Origin: Rhodanobacter sp. LX-99
GTDB lineage: Bacteria; Pseudomonadota; Gammaproteobacteria; Xanthomonadales; Rhodanobacteraceae
Assembly (NCBI RefSeq): GCF_018599185.1
Contig: NZ_JAHFVL010000003.1
Coordinates: 248,001-312,000 of the forward strand
Direction: 5' to 3'
DNA: 64,000 nt
Shown piece by piece: positions 36,541-45,694 of the stretch. Positions within the stretch are counted from its first letter, which is position 1. Each line of letters starts with the position of its first letter. The position numbers and the translations under genes were made by a program. The notes beneath the pieces are model-generated. The model was not told the origin of the DNA, made no database searches, and saw only the letters and a list, made by a program, of their open reading frames with translations.

Positions 36541-37277
36541 AGGTTTCTCCCTCCAGAAAACAGCGTTGGCTTTCTCCGAACCGGATGTGCATGCGGCGAA
36601 CCGGATCCTGCTGCAGCCGGGTCGCAAGCCCATACCGGTGACGCCTCTCCGCCTCGCGGCATGCGATGCCGCGCCCCCGCGAAGAGGTGCCGGCATATGG
36701 CGCCACGCAACTTCCAGCAACCTTTCAATCGGCCGCAATTTCATGCGAATGAGCAGAATGCGCTGCGCAGGCGGACGGTGGTCACAGAAACAGAGGAAGC
36801 CGCGCCACAGCCAACCTGCCCTTCGGCAAGGTACCGGTCGCATCGCCAACAAATATGCAGCGCGAAGCGGTGGACAACGGATCAGACCACCCTAACGAGA
36901 ACCTGACTAACAAGATGTACGTCCAAACGGCGCTTCGGCCGATCCCCGGGCGCTGGACAGTCCGATGGACGAACGAGGTCTTCGGGTGCGGTTATACCCA
37001 GGTCCGCATCAGCCACACCGATGCAACAAGACCGTTTATGACCGAAGGAAATCCCCTTGCGGGACGGAAACGCAGTCTGACAACGTTGGACACCACAACA
37101 CTGACACACACGACGCAACAGAGAGGGCGAAACGATGACCAGCAAAAGCCTGAAAGCTCGAGGCAAGAGCATCAAACGTGCGGTATTGATCGGAAGTCTC
37201 CTAAGGAAATGTTAGGCCGCAGTTTCGTCCACACACTCCACTTCGAATTTCCCAGGCTTGCATTGATTCACTCACGG
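36541..37277. other. Gene-poor region of lower GC
   Basis: About 740 bases upstream of the secreted protein gene. The first 100 hold its ribosome-binding site and presumably its promoter. The rest has visibly lower GC than its surroundings and no convincing gene. A 26-codon plus-strand frame (37135-37215, MTSKSLKARGKSIKRAV) ends inside the 12-bp repeat at 37211, but I do not call it. Confidence 0.4.
37211..37222 (+). repeat. 12-bp inverted repeat, left copy
   Basis: GTTAGGCCGCAG, an exact reverse complement of the copy at 37617-37628. The two copies bracket the small monooxygenase-like gene. Confidence 0.8.
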
Positions 37278-37586
37278 CTAAACCGCACGAGAACCAGCGA
37301 CTTCATACGCAGTGAAGCTTCGCTCCAGCAACCCACACTTATTCGCCGCCGCACGCCATGGTTCGATGTGAGGCGCTTGGAGATGCCGATTCAAGCTCGC
37401 TTGATCGGGCCACAGTTCAGAAAACCTGACAAGGCCAAGATCAAACGGATCTTCCGCCACATCGTAGGCGAGACACCCGTCACTGTTGTATGTAGCCTCG
37501 ATGAGAGCTCTCAAATGCGGAAGAACGTCGGCAATCCTTTCCGGCGGAAATCTAAGTATTCCGAATACGGCGACTTTTGGATTCAC
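37278..37586 (-). CDS. Antibiotic-biosynthesis-monooxygenase-fold protein (YgiN-like)
   Basis: 102 residues in a dimeric alpha+beta ABM fold: KVAVFGILRFPPERIADVLPHLRALI, then CLAYDVAEDPFDLGLVRFSELW and HLQAPHIEPW. Family members are quinol monooxygenases or other cofactor-free oxidases; function here unknown. Start is GTG 37586, with AAGGAGA 8 bases upstream. Base composition is more AT-rich than neighbouring genes. It lies between inverted 12-mers GTTAGGCCGCAG, resembling a gene cassette, though no complete attC site is found. Probably acquired. Confidence 0.75.
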   Translation of the reverse strand: MNPKVAVFGILRFPPERIADVLPHLRALIEATYNSDGCLAYDVAEDPFDLGLVRFSELWPDQASLNRHLQAPHIEPWRAAANKCGLLERSFTAYEVAGSRAV

Positions 37587-37616
37587 GGGCTCTCCTTTCG
37601 TCTGCATGTGCTTGTT

Positions 37617-37628
37617 CTGCGGCCTAAC
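37617..37628 (-). repeat. 12-bp inverted repeat, right copy
   Basis: CTGCGGCCTAAC. On the gene's strand the order is GTTAGGCCGCAG, gene, CTGCGGCCTAAC. The ends match the integron core consensus GTTRRRY and RYYYAAC. Confidence 0.8.
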
Positions 37629-37800
37629 GCTCATGCCTTCCAGTTTCTCTACTGTAGTCGCCGAGAATCCGGCGCGCATGCCCGATAACGCTTTGGTGTC
37701 AGCAGCACCGCTATTTAGCAGGGGCCGCACGCCGGACCTCACACCCTGTTCCCTCAATGCCGTGCCGCAGATATTGCGGAGCCAACCACCCTGCCGCGCT

Positions 37801-39786
37801 TCAGTGAAACTGGTCGCTCGCCGGCACCCACGAGCTGGATGACGGCGCGGGGCCGGCTGGCTTCACCGGCAGCATGATGCCCTCGCAGCCGGGCGGCGGC
37901 GGGCTGCCGGCGACGCGGGCGGCGGCGCATTCGGCGCTGTTGTCGAACCTGACCATCGGCGCCGGGGCGACGCTGCTGGCCGCCGGTACGGGTGTTGCCA
38001 CGGGATTGGCCGGCGCCAGGTGCAGGCGCTCGTAGACTTTGTCGTCGACCGGCTTCGCGGGGGGATCGGGGTTGTCGCAGCCGAACAGGGCGATCGGCAG
38101 CAGCGGCATCACCGTGCATTCCACGCGCACGCCGCGCGGCAGGTGGAAGGTGTGGCTGACCGCGGTTTTCTCGACGGCACGGCGCAGCGCGGTGTCGATC
38201 GAGCTTTCGCCTTCGGGCGCCCAGTCCTTTTCGAAACGGGTCGGCTGGTAGCCGATGTTCGGCGTGCCGTGGCTCATGATCTCGGTGTCGCCGCTCGGCT
38301 TCAGTTGCACGTAGCTGCCAAGCGCGCCCTGCTTTTCGCCCTGCTCCGCACCGGGCTGGTTGCCGCCGGGCTGGTTGCCGCCGGGCTGGCCCTCGCCCGG
38401 CTGCTTGCCGTTGCGGCCCTGGTCGCTGCCTTGGCGCGCCGCGGGTTGTGCGGTGGCGGTGCTGGTACTGGCGCTTTCCGGTGCGGCAACCACGCCTTCG
38501 GGCTTGCCGGGCGTGGCCAGGTCGCTGCCTTGCGGCGTGGCGTCGGGGGCGCGGCTGACGTCGCGCCCGCTGCCGGTTTCGGTCGGGCTGGGCGCAGCCT
38601 GCTCGGTCGTCGCGGGCGACGACGACTCCGCCGGCGGACTTGTTGCTGGCGGGGCCGGCGTGGCGGCGGCAGCGACGGCGGGCGGCGCACTCAACTGCGG
38701 TCGCTCGATGGACGGCTGGACGGCTGTTTGCCGCGCCGTGTCGGCGACCTCGATCTTCGCACTCGGCGCCTGCGGTTCGACCCGCGCCGGGGCTGGCGGC
38801 GCCAGCGGCACGGCCTCGAGTTCCGCTTCGGCCACGGCGACCGCCGGTGCCTGCACCTGCGGCTTCTCGATCGGCACGGTCGGCGTCGGCACGTTCAGTG
38901 GCGCCTGCACGTTCACGCTCGGCGAAGCCTGCGCGGGCAGCGGGACGGGCTGCAATTCGGGTACCGGCGGCGCGGCGGGAAGCTGCGCACGGGCCGGCGT
39001 CACGCTGGCCGGCACGCTGGACTTGGGCACCTCGGTATTCAGCGCGATGCTCGATACGGCGATCGGCGGCGCTGCCTGCGGCGGTACTTCCGGCAGCGCC
39101 AGCGACGGCGGTGGCGGCATCGGGCGGTTGCCTTCCAGTTGCGGCTTGCGTACCGACTCGGGCTGGAATTTCGGCGGCACCGGCGGTTGCATGGCCGGCG
39201 TCGGCAGCGTCACGGCCGGCGGCTCGCCGGCCAGCGGGATGGGCTGCAGTTCCGGCGTCGGCGCCGGTTGCGGCAGGCTCACCGGCGCCGGCGGGGCAGC
39301 GACCGGCTGCGGTGTCGGCGCGTGCGCCTTCGCGGCCTTCGCGATCACCGGCGTCGCTGTGGCCGCAGCCGGCTTCGGCGCGATCACGGCCGTGGTGTTC
39401 GCACTGCGTTCGCTGCTCGGTGCGGGTCGGCTGCTGCGGCCCTGGTGGCGCGGGCCGCGCTCTTTGGGCGGCGTGCCGCGCACCGGTGGCGGTGGCGGCG
39501 GTTCGGGCGGCTCGATCAGGCGTACCTGCAGCAACTGCTGCCGCGATTCCGGCGGCGGCGCCAGCTCGTACGCCGGGCCGAGCACGAAGCCGAACAGGAA
39601 GATCAGATGCACCAGCAGCGCGCCCGCCATGGCGAGGATGCGCAGGCCGCGTTCGCGCGGGCGCGGACGGGTACGCTGGTGATAAACCCGGGCCCGCGTG
39701 GCCGCCGCCAGCGGCGAATTCAGCATCACCCGCGCAGGATTGACGGGGCGGCCGGCGGCGGGTTGATCCGGGGGTGGCAAGGGCAT
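37801..39786 (-). CDS. Transmembrane repetitive (TonB-like) protein 1
   Basis: 661 residues. A short cytoplasmic N-terminus and one membrane anchor (GLRILAMAGALLVHLIFLFGFVLG, about residues 48-71) precede a very long Pro/Ala/Val-rich periplasmic region of several hundred residues with low-complexity repeats (QPGGNQPGGNQPG near the end) and a compact C-terminal domain (TRFEKDWAPEGESSIDTALRRAVEKTAVSHTFHLPRG). Overall layout is TonB-like. Xanthomonas homologues are annotated 'transmembrane repetitive protein' without function. A shorter paralogue lies immediately upstream on the same strand. Start ATG 39786; upstream codons are non-family sequence. Confidence 0.78.
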   Translation of the reverse strand: MPLPPPDQPAAGRPVNPARVMLNSPLAAATRARVYHQRTRPRPRERGLRILAMAGALLVHLIFLFGFVLGPAYELAPPPESRQQLLQVRLIEPPEPPPPPPVRGTPPKERGPRHQGRSSRPAPSSERSANTTAVIAPKPAAATATPVIAKAAKAHAPTPQPVAAPPAPVSLPQPAPTPELQPIPLAGEPPAVTLPTPAMQPPVPPKFQPESVRKPQLEGNRPMPPPPSLALPEVPPQAAPPIAVSSIALNTEVPKSSVPASVTPARAQLPAAPPVPELQPVPLPAQASPSVNVQAPLNVPTPTVPIEKPQVQAPAVAVAEAELEAVPLAPPAPARVEPQAPSAKIEVADTARQTAVQPSIERPQLSAPPAVAAAATPAPPATSPPAESSSPATTEQAAPSPTETGSGRDVSRAPDATPQGSDLATPGKPEGVVAAPESASTSTATAQPAARQGSDQGRNGKQPGEGQPGGNQPGGNQPGAEQGEKQGALGSYVQLKPSGDTEIMSHGTPNIGYQPTRFEKDWAPEGESSIDTALRRAVEKTAVSHTFHLPRGVRVECTVMPLLPIALFGCDNPDPPAKPVDDKVYERLHLAPANPVATPVPAASSVAPAPMVRFDNSAECAAARVAGSPPPPGCEGIMLPVKPAGPAPSSSSWVPASDQFH

Positions 39787-39815
39787 GCGGCCAGTGTAAT
39801 GGGCGCACCTGCTTA

Positions 39816-40715
39816 TTAGTGTTGCCGGGCGGCTCCGGCGGCGCGTTCGCGCAGTTCGGCGTCGACCGCGCGATTCGGCGTGTCGACTGGGCAGCCCCAT
39901 GCCAGCGGTTTGCCGGCACGGTACATCGCGATGCACGCTTCTTCGCTGGGTTTCGGCGGCGCATGCGCGTCGCCGGCCAGCGGCTTCGCCGGCGCCATGC
40001 TGAGGCGCTCATCGCCGTCCTTGGCCGAAGGCGCTGGCGGCGGGTCGCCGCCGCAGCCGCCGGCCAGCATGGCGAGCGAAACGCCACAGTGGATGCGCAC
40101 GCCGCCGGGCAGGCGGATGGTCTTCTTCACCGTGGTCTTGTCCACCAGCTTCTGCAACGCGCTGTCGATCGCATTGCCGTTGCTGTTCCAGTCCTTCTCG
40201 AAGCGGGTGGCTTGATAGGTGACCGGGCTGCGGTGCTGCATGATCCGCGCGTCGCCCTGCGGCAGGTGCTGCACGTAGTCGGGCGCGGGCGCGCTGGCAG
40301 CGGCCGCGGGCAGCAGCGGCTGGCCATGTTCGTCATACAGGCGCGACGCGGCCGGTGCCGGCGTGGGCACCTGCAGAGTCATCGCGCTCTTCGTCGGCGG
40401 CTCGTGCGGACGGGGCGGCACGCGGAGCCTCGGTGGCGCCGGCGTGGCCGGCGGTGGCGGTGCGGCCGCGGTGTCCGGTGCGCGCGTGATGAAACGCACT
40501 TGCAGCACGTCGTCCGCTTGCGTGCGCACCGTGGTCCGGATCGTCGGCGGCCGCATCTGCTGCCAGATCACCAGCACGAACAGCGCATGCAGCAGGCCGG
40601 CCACCACCAGCGCCAGCCAGTGCTGGCGGCGCTCGTGCCGCGGCTCGCGCCAGCGCCGTTGCCGCAGCAGCGCCCGCGCCGCGCCGTCCAGCGGACTCAG
40701 GCCGCGACCCGGCAA
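39816..40715 (-). CDS. Transmembrane repetitive (TonB-like) protein 2, shorter paralogue
   Basis: Same architecture as the downstream gene but with a shorter Pro-rich linker: membrane anchor HWLALVVAGLLHALFVLVIW, Pro-rich segment, then C-terminal domain YQATRFEKDWNSNGNAIDSALQKLVDKTTVKKTIRLPGG, which aligns directly with that of its neighbour. The start is unclear. TTG 40715 is the only conventional start near the conserved N-terminus (299 residues). The frame continues upstream to GTG 41000, GTG 41006 and ATG 41039, and family alignment suggests a start near an ATC at about 40771. 29 bases separate the two genes, so they are co-transcribed. Confidence 0.72.
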   Translation of the reverse strand: MPGRGLSPLDGAARALLRQRRWREPRHERRQHWLALVVAGLLHALFVLVIWQQMRPPTIRTTVRTQADDVLQVRFITRAPDTAAAPPPPATPAPPRLRVPPRPHEPPTKSAMTLQVPTPAPAASRLYDEHGQPLLPAAAASAPAPDYVQHLPQGDARIMQHRSPVTYQATRFEKDWNSNGNAIDSALQKLVDKTTVKKTIRLPGGVRIHCGVSLAMLAGGCGGDPPPAPSAKDGDERLSMAPAKPLAGDAHAPPKPSEEACIAMYRAGKPLAWGCPVDTPNRAVDAELRERAAGAARQH

Positions 40716-41115
40716 CTGGCCGGGTTCCGGATCCGGCGGTGGGCGGTGCTGGGCAAGCTGCTGCGGACGGACGATGACGGTGCCTCGCGGAGGGTGACGA
40801 CGGACAGGATGGCCGATGGCGCTTGAACCTCCGCCGAGCGACAGGCGGCTGGCGGGCCACGACGTCTGATTGAGACCGCCGCGGCGCGGCGCCGGTTCCC
40901 CGCACTGCAGCTTGACCGCACCGGTGGTTCGCTCAAGGCTAGGCGGACGGTGCCACGCGCCGTCTCTCCGCCATGACCGCCCTTGCCCGGTGCACGCCAC
41001 GCCCTGCACAAGCGCAAGACGACCATGACGGCCCGCCATCGTCAGCCGCCAACGCGCGGCCTCGTGCGGCGCCGTTCATGCCACGAGGCCACGCCCTGCA
41101 TGGGAGGGTCGCATC

Positions 41116-43155
41116 GTGACGTATTCCACGGAAAGCATCCGCAACATCGCGCTCGCCGGACACGCCGGCGTGGGCAAGACCACGTTGTTCGAAGCGCTGC
41201 TGCTGGCCGGCGGCGTGATCCAGACGCCGGGTACGGTCGAGCGCGGCAATACGGTGTCGGACAGCGACACGCAGGAAAAGGCGCGCGTCCACTCCATCGA
41301 CAGCTGCATCGCGCACCTCGATCATGGCGACTGCCGCCTCAACCTGATCGACACCGCCGGCTACGCCGACTTCCGCGGCGGCACGCTGGCGTCGCTGTCC
41401 GCCGTGGAAACCGTGGCGGTCGTGGTCAATGCGGTCAACGGCATCGAGCACGGCACCCGACGCATGATGATGCACGCGAAGGCGCGCGGCTTGGCGCGCG
41501 TGCTGGTGATCAACAAGATCGACTACGACGGCGCCAAGCTGGCCGCACTGGTGGACGCGCTGCGCGAGGAATTCGGCAACGAATGCCTGCCGGTGAACCT
41601 GCCCGCCAACCGTGGCAACCGGGTACTGGATTGCTTCTTCCACACCGAGGGCGCCACCGATTTTTCCTCGCTGGCCCAGGCGCACCAGCGCATCCTGGAC
41701 CAGGTGGTCGAGGTCGACGAAACCGTGATGGACCGCTACCTGGAGGCCGGCGAAGGCGCGCTGACGCCGCAGCAGCTGCACGACGCGTTCGAGCAGTGCC
41801 TGCGCGAAGGCCACCTGGTGCCGATCTGTTTCGTCAGCGCCCGCACCGGCGCGGGCGTGCCCGAACTGCTGGACGTCGCCGCGCGCCTGCTGCCGAACCC
41901 GGCCGAGGGCAACCCGCCGCCGTTCGCGCGCGGCGACGGCACGCCGCTCAAGGTCAGCGCCGATCCCGCGGCCCACGTGATCGCCGACGTGTTCAAGATC
42001 GTCAACGATCCGTTCGTGGGCAAGCTCGGCGTGTTCCGCGTGTGGCAGGGCACGATCCGCCGCGACAGCCAGCTGCTGGTCGACGACGGCCGCAAGCCGT
42101 TCAAGGTCGGCCACCTGTTCCGCCTGCAGGGCAAGACCCACGTGGAGATCGAGGCGGCGATTCCCGGCGACATCGCCGCGGTGGCGAAGGTGGAGGAGAT
42201 CCATTTCGACGCGGTGCTGCACGATTCGCACGACGAGGACCTGATCACGCTGGCGCCGCTGGCGTTTCCGTCGCCGATGTTCGGGCTGGCGCTGGAGCCG
42301 CGGCACAAGGGCCAGGAACAGAAACTCTCCAACGCGCTGGGGCGGCTGGCCGAGGAAGACCCGTGCTTTCGCGTCGAGCATCACAAGGAGCTCAACGAGA
42401 CGGTGGTGCGCGGCCTGTCCGACCTGCACCTGAAGGTGATGCTGGAGCGCATGCGCGAGCGCTACGGCGTCGAGGTGGACTCGCACCCGCCGCGGATCGC
42501 CTATCGCGAAACCATCGCCGGCCAGGCCGAAGGCCACCACAAGCACAAGAAGCAGACCGGCGGCGCCGGCCAGTTCGGCGAGGTGTTCCTGCGCATCGAA
42601 CCGCTCGAGCGCGGCGCCGGTTTCGAGTTCGTCGACGCGGTGAAGGGCGGCGTGATCCCCGGCCAGTTCCTGCCGGCGATCGAGAAAGGCGTGCGCCAGG
42701 CGATGGAACACGGCGCCGTCGCCGGCTATCCGCTGCAGGACCTGCGCGTGACCGTGTACGACGGCAAGTACCACCCGGTCGACTCGAAGGAAGTCGCCTT
42801 CATCAGCGCCGGCAAGAAGGCGTTCCTCGACGCCGTCGGCAAGGCGAAGCCGATCGTGCTGGAGCCGATCGTCAATGTCGAGGTGGCGATCCCCGAGAAC
42901 AGCGTGGGCGACGTCACCGGCGGCCTCGCCGGCAAGCGCGCGCGCATCCTGGGCACCGACACCCAGCGCGGCGGCGAACTCGTCATCAAGGCGCAGGCGC
43001 CGCTGGCGGAGTTGATCGACTACCCCACCGAACTGAAGTCGATGACCGGCGGCCGCGGCCGCTACAGCCTCGACCTCAGCCACTACGAGGCGGTGCCGCC
43101 GACCGTGCAGAAGCAGCTCAGCGAGGCGTGGAAGCCGCACGCGGAAGAGGATTGA
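41116..43155 (+). CDS. Elongation factor G-like GTPase
   Basis: 679 residues with all EF-G domains. The GTPase domain has GHAGVGKTT (P-loop, about 15-23), DTAGYADF (G3) and NKID (G4). Domains II-V follow, with GHHKHKKQTGGAGQFGEV and GYPLQDLRV. The switch region DTQEKARVHSIDS differs from canonical EF-G (EQERGITI), typical of the EF-G-like/FusA2 paralogues. Role uncertain: ribosome recycling or a stress-linked translocase. No ribosomal genes are adjacent, which also argues against the housekeeping fusA. The start ATG 41116 follows GGGAGG. Confidence 0.9.
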   Translation: MTYSTESIRNIALAGHAGVGKTTLFEALLLAGGVIQTPGTVERGNTVSDSDTQEKARVHSIDSCIAHLDHGDCRLNLIDTAGYADFRGGTLASLSAVETVAVVVNAVNGIEHGTRRMMMHAKARGLARVLVINKIDYDGAKLAALVDALREEFGNECLPVNLPANRGNRVLDCFFHTEGATDFSSLAQAHQRILDQVVEVDETVMDRYLEAGEGALTPQQLHDAFEQCLREGHLVPICFVSARTGAGVPELLDVAARLLPNPAEGNPPPFARGDGTPLKVSADPAAHVIADVFKIVNDPFVGKLGVFRVWQGTIRRDSQLLVDDGRKPFKVGHLFRLQGKTHVEIEAAIPGDIAAVAKVEEIHFDAVLHDSHDEDLITLAPLAFPSPMFGLALEPRHKGQEQKLSNALGRLAEEDPCFRVEHHKELNETVVRGLSDLHLKVMLERMRERYGVEVDSHPPRIAYRETIAGQAEGHHKHKKQTGGAGQFGEVFLRIEPLERGAGFEFVDAVKGGVIPGQFLPAIEKGVRQAMEHGAVAGYPLQDLRVTVYDGKYHPVDSKEVAFISAGKKAFLDAVGKAKPIVLEPIVNVEVAIPENSVGDVTGGLAGKRARILGTDTQRGGELVIKAQAPLAELIDYPTELKSMTGGRGRYSLDLSHYEAVPPTVQKQLSEAWKPHAEED

Positions 43156-43218
43156 GGCGCGGCGGTGTTCTCCGCACTGGCGCTATGTGACGTTGCAGAA
43201 AACGTAGCGCCTTCTGAA

Positions 43219-43322
43219 GTCGTCATTCCTGCGAAGGCAGGAATCGCTCTTGTCCCTCGCAACAACAGACATGAACGTATGGCCAGGCGCAAAGGAATTC
43301 CTGCCTTCGCCGGAATGACGAC
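43219..43322. repeat. Inverted pair of REP-like units
   Basis: Arms 43219-43244 and 43297-43322 (GTCGTCATTCCTGCGAAGGC type) are reverse complements over 26 bases with one mismatch, separated by 52 bases. Each arm also forms a local hairpin. It lies between two convergent gene ends and may act as a transcription end. Confidence 0.8.
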
Positions 43323-43382
43323 AAGAGGGAATGACGGATGATGGTGACGAATAGCGAAGTCGATCGGAGAACGTGAAGTTTG

Positions 43383-44693
43383 CTACAGCCGGCTGCTGCG
43401 CTTCACGGCGAGATAGCGCTCGATCAGCGCGCCGGACAACTCGCTGCAGCTGACGTCCAGCGTGTTCACGCCTTCGCGGCGCAGCGCTTCGTGCACGCGT
43501 TCGCGCTCGGCCAGGTAGTGCATCGCGGCGGCGCTGCGGATACCGCTTTCCAGTTCGTCGCCAGGCTCGACGGCGGCGCGGTCCAGCGCCAGTTCGCGCA
43601 GGCTGACCAGCATCACCAGGTGGCGTTTCGACAGCATGGTCACGGCCATACGCAGCTCCACGTCGTCCTCGTCGCGCACGTTGGTGATCAGCACCACCAG
43701 CGCGCGGCGCTGCTGGTGCGCCTGCAGCGCGCTGGCGGCGGCGAGATAGTCGGTGGCCAGCGGCATCGCCTGCAGGTCGTAGCCGGCGCCGAGCAGCATG
43801 TCCATGCCGCCGCTGCCCTGCTGCGGCGGCAGCCAGCGCTGTTCCTGGCCGGTGCAGGCCAGCAGGCCGACCGCGTCGCCCTGGCGCAGCGCGATGCTGG
43901 CCAGCGCCAGCGAGGCATTCAATACGTGGTCGAAATGCACCAGCTGATCGTCCTGCGCCAGCATGCGGCGGCCGCAGTCGAGCATCAGCACCACTTGCTG
44001 GTTGCGCTCGTCGCGGTACTCGCGCGAGATCAGCCGGCTGCTGCGCGCGGTGGCCTTCCAGTCGATCTTGCGCAGGCTGTCGCCGACGCGGTAGTCGCGC
44101 AGTTCCTGGAACTCGGTGCCTTCGCCGCGGCGCCGCTGCAGCCGCGCGCCCACGCTGCGCGAAGCCAGCTCGACGCTCAGCCCGGCCAGTTCCGCCAGCG
44201 CGGCAAAATTCGGATACACCCGCACCGTCGACGCCGCGCCGAGCACGCGGTGCGAAGACCAGCAGTGCCACGGCGAACGCAGTTGCACGTGGCAGCCGTC
44301 GAACGTGAACTGGCCGCGCGCGTCGGGGGTGACCGCGTAGTCGAGCAGCACGTCGCTGCCCGACGACAACGACACACTGCGCGGCACGCCGCGCACCGCC
44401 CAGCCGCTCGGATGCAGGTCGTGCAAGCGCAGCTTCTGCGCACGCGCGGTGGCGCCGCGCAGACGCAGGCCAACCCGAGCTTCCGGACCCAGCGGCATCA
44501 CCGGCGCCACCTCGCGCTGCACGCTGGGCGACGGCATCCGCCGCAGGCGCCAGCCATCGATCAGCGCCAGTGCCGCGATCAGCCCGCCGCCGGCCAGCCA
44601 TGCCACGAGCGGCAGCCGGCCGAGGCTGGCCAGCACGCCGAGCACGGTCCAGCCGAGCAGCAGCCACAGCAGGGCGGGCGCGGGTCGCATCAT
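43383..44693 (-). CDS. DUF58 domain protein
   Basis: 436 residues with two N-terminal membrane helices (about 8-50), then the DUF58 core EGTEFQELRDYRVGDSLRKIDWKATARSSRLISREY and a vWA-like domain (VVLMLDCGRRM). DUF58 proteins pair with MoxR ATPases in putative chaperone systems for membrane or envelope complexes. Last gene of the seven-gene operon. Its ATG overlaps the moxR stop (ATGA), which fixes the start. Confidence 0.88.
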   Translation of the reverse strand: MMRPAPALLWLLLGWTVLGVLASLGRLPLVAWLAGGGLIAALALIDGWRLRRMPSPSVQREVAPVMPLGPEARVGLRLRGATARAQKLRLHDLHPSGWAVRGVPRSVSLSSGSDVLLDYAVTPDARGQFTFDGCHVQLRSPWHCWSSHRVLGAASTVRVYPNFAALAELAGLSVELASRSVGARLQRRRGEGTEFQELRDYRVGDSLRKIDWKATARSSRLISREYRDERNQQVVLMLDCGRRMLAQDDQLVHFDHVLNASLALASIALRQGDAVGLLACTGQEQRWLPPQQGSGGMDMLLGAGYDLQAMPLATDYLAAASALQAHQQRRALVVLITNVRDEDDVELRMAVTMLSKRHLVMLVSLRELALDRAAVEPGDELESGIRSAAAMHYLAERERVHEALRREGVNTLDVSCSELSGALIERYLAVKRSSRL

Positions 44694-45694
44694 TCGCGCG
44701 GTGCCGGCACCTTGTGCAACAGCGCCTTGAGCACGTCGTCGGGACGCTGGCGTTCGAGCAGCGCCTCGGGCGCCAGCAGCAGGCGGTGACGCAGCGCCGG
44801 CAGCGCCACCGCGCGCACGTCGTCGGGGGTGACGAAATCGCGTCCGTCGATGGCGGCCTGCGCGCGCGCCAGCCGCGCCAGCGCCAGGCCGCCGCGCGGG
44901 CCGGCGCCGCCGATCACGCCCGGCCATTCGCGCGTGGTGCGCACGATGCGCACGGCGTAGTCGGTCACCGCGGCGTCCATGCGGATCGCGGCGACGCCCT
45001 GCTGCAGGGCCACCAGCCCGGCCTGGTCCAGCACCGGCTTCACCTGCGCCACGTCGAGGTCGGAAGCGACCTTGCCGTTGACCACGCCGGCGACCATGCG
45101 GCGTTCGTCCTCCAGCGTGGGATAGCCGATCGTCACCTTGATCAGGAAGCGGTCGAGCTGCGCCTCGGGCAGCGGATAGGTGCCTTCCTGCTCGATCGGA
45201 TTTTGCGTGGCCACCACCATGAACGGCGCCGGCAGCGCGAAGCGGCGGCCCTCGATGGTCACCTGCCCTTCCTGCATCGATTCGAGCAGCGCGGCCTGGG
45301 TCTTCGCCGGCGCGCGGTTGATCTCGTCGGCCAGCAGCAGGTTCGCGAACACCGGACCACGGCGGATCTGGAAGCGCTCGGTCTTCGGGTCGTAGATCGC
45401 GTGGCCGGTGACGTCGGCCGGCATCAGGTCGGGAGTGAACTGCACGCGCCCGAAGCTGCAGCCGACCGACGCGGCCAGCGCGCGCACCAGCAGGGTCTTG
45501 CCCAGCCCGGGCACGCCTTCGATCAGCACGTGGCCGGCCGCCAGCAAGGCCAGCAGCACCTGGTCGAACACCTCGGCCTGGCCGATGAAGGCGCGCGCCA
45601 CCTGCGTGCGCAGGGCGCGTGCGTGCTCACCGAGCTCGGCGATCGAAAGCGGTGCCGGCGGCGTGGCCGGAGCGGCGAGGGTCTCGGTGGTCAT
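44690..45694 (-). CDS. MoxR-family AAA+ ATPase
   Basis: 334 residues. Walker A GVPGLGKT (60-67), Walker B LLLADEINRAP, sensor 1 ATQNPIEQEGTYPLPEAQLDRFL. MoxR ATPases act as chaperones that mature or activate protein complexes, usually with vWA proteins. The DUF58 gene follows with an ATGA overlap and the DUF4350 gene precedes with the same overlap. Start ATG 45694 is fixed by that overlap; upstream codons in frame belong to another reading. Confidence 0.93.
   Translation of the reverse strand: MTTETLAAPATPPAPLSIAELGEHARALRTQVARAFIGQAEVFDQVLLALLAAGHVLIEGVPGLGKTLLVRALAASVGCSFGRVQFTPDLMPADVTGHAIYDPKTERFQIRRGPVFANLLLADEINRAPAKTQAALLESMQEGQVTIEGRRFALPAPFMVVATQNPIEQEGTYPLPEAQLDRFLIKVTIGYPTLEDERRMVAGVVNGKVASDLDVAQVKPVLDQAGLVALQQGVAAIRMDAAVTDYAVRIVRTTREWPGVIGGAGPRGGLALARLARAQAAIDGRDFVTPDDVRAVALPALRHRLLLAPEALLERQRPDDVLKALLHKVPAPRE

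Noticed and set aside
34942..36852. Longer reading of the secreted protein from an upstream codon at 36852
   Set aside because: The extension has no signal peptide, while ATG 36540 has GGAGGGAG and starts a clean signal sequence.
37135..37215. 26-residue basic plus-strand peptide ending within the 12-bp repeat
   Set aside because: Has a weak purine tract before the ATG but no conserved feature; too short to support from one sequence.
37080..37222. Complete integron attC site next to the ABM-fold gene
   Set aside because: Only one core half-site (GCCTAAC on the gene strand) is present; no matching GTTRRRY within 130 bases.
36855..37688. 277-codon plus-strand frame
   Set aside because: It runs antisense through the ABM-fold gene, has no domain and poor codon bias, and no ribosome-binding site.
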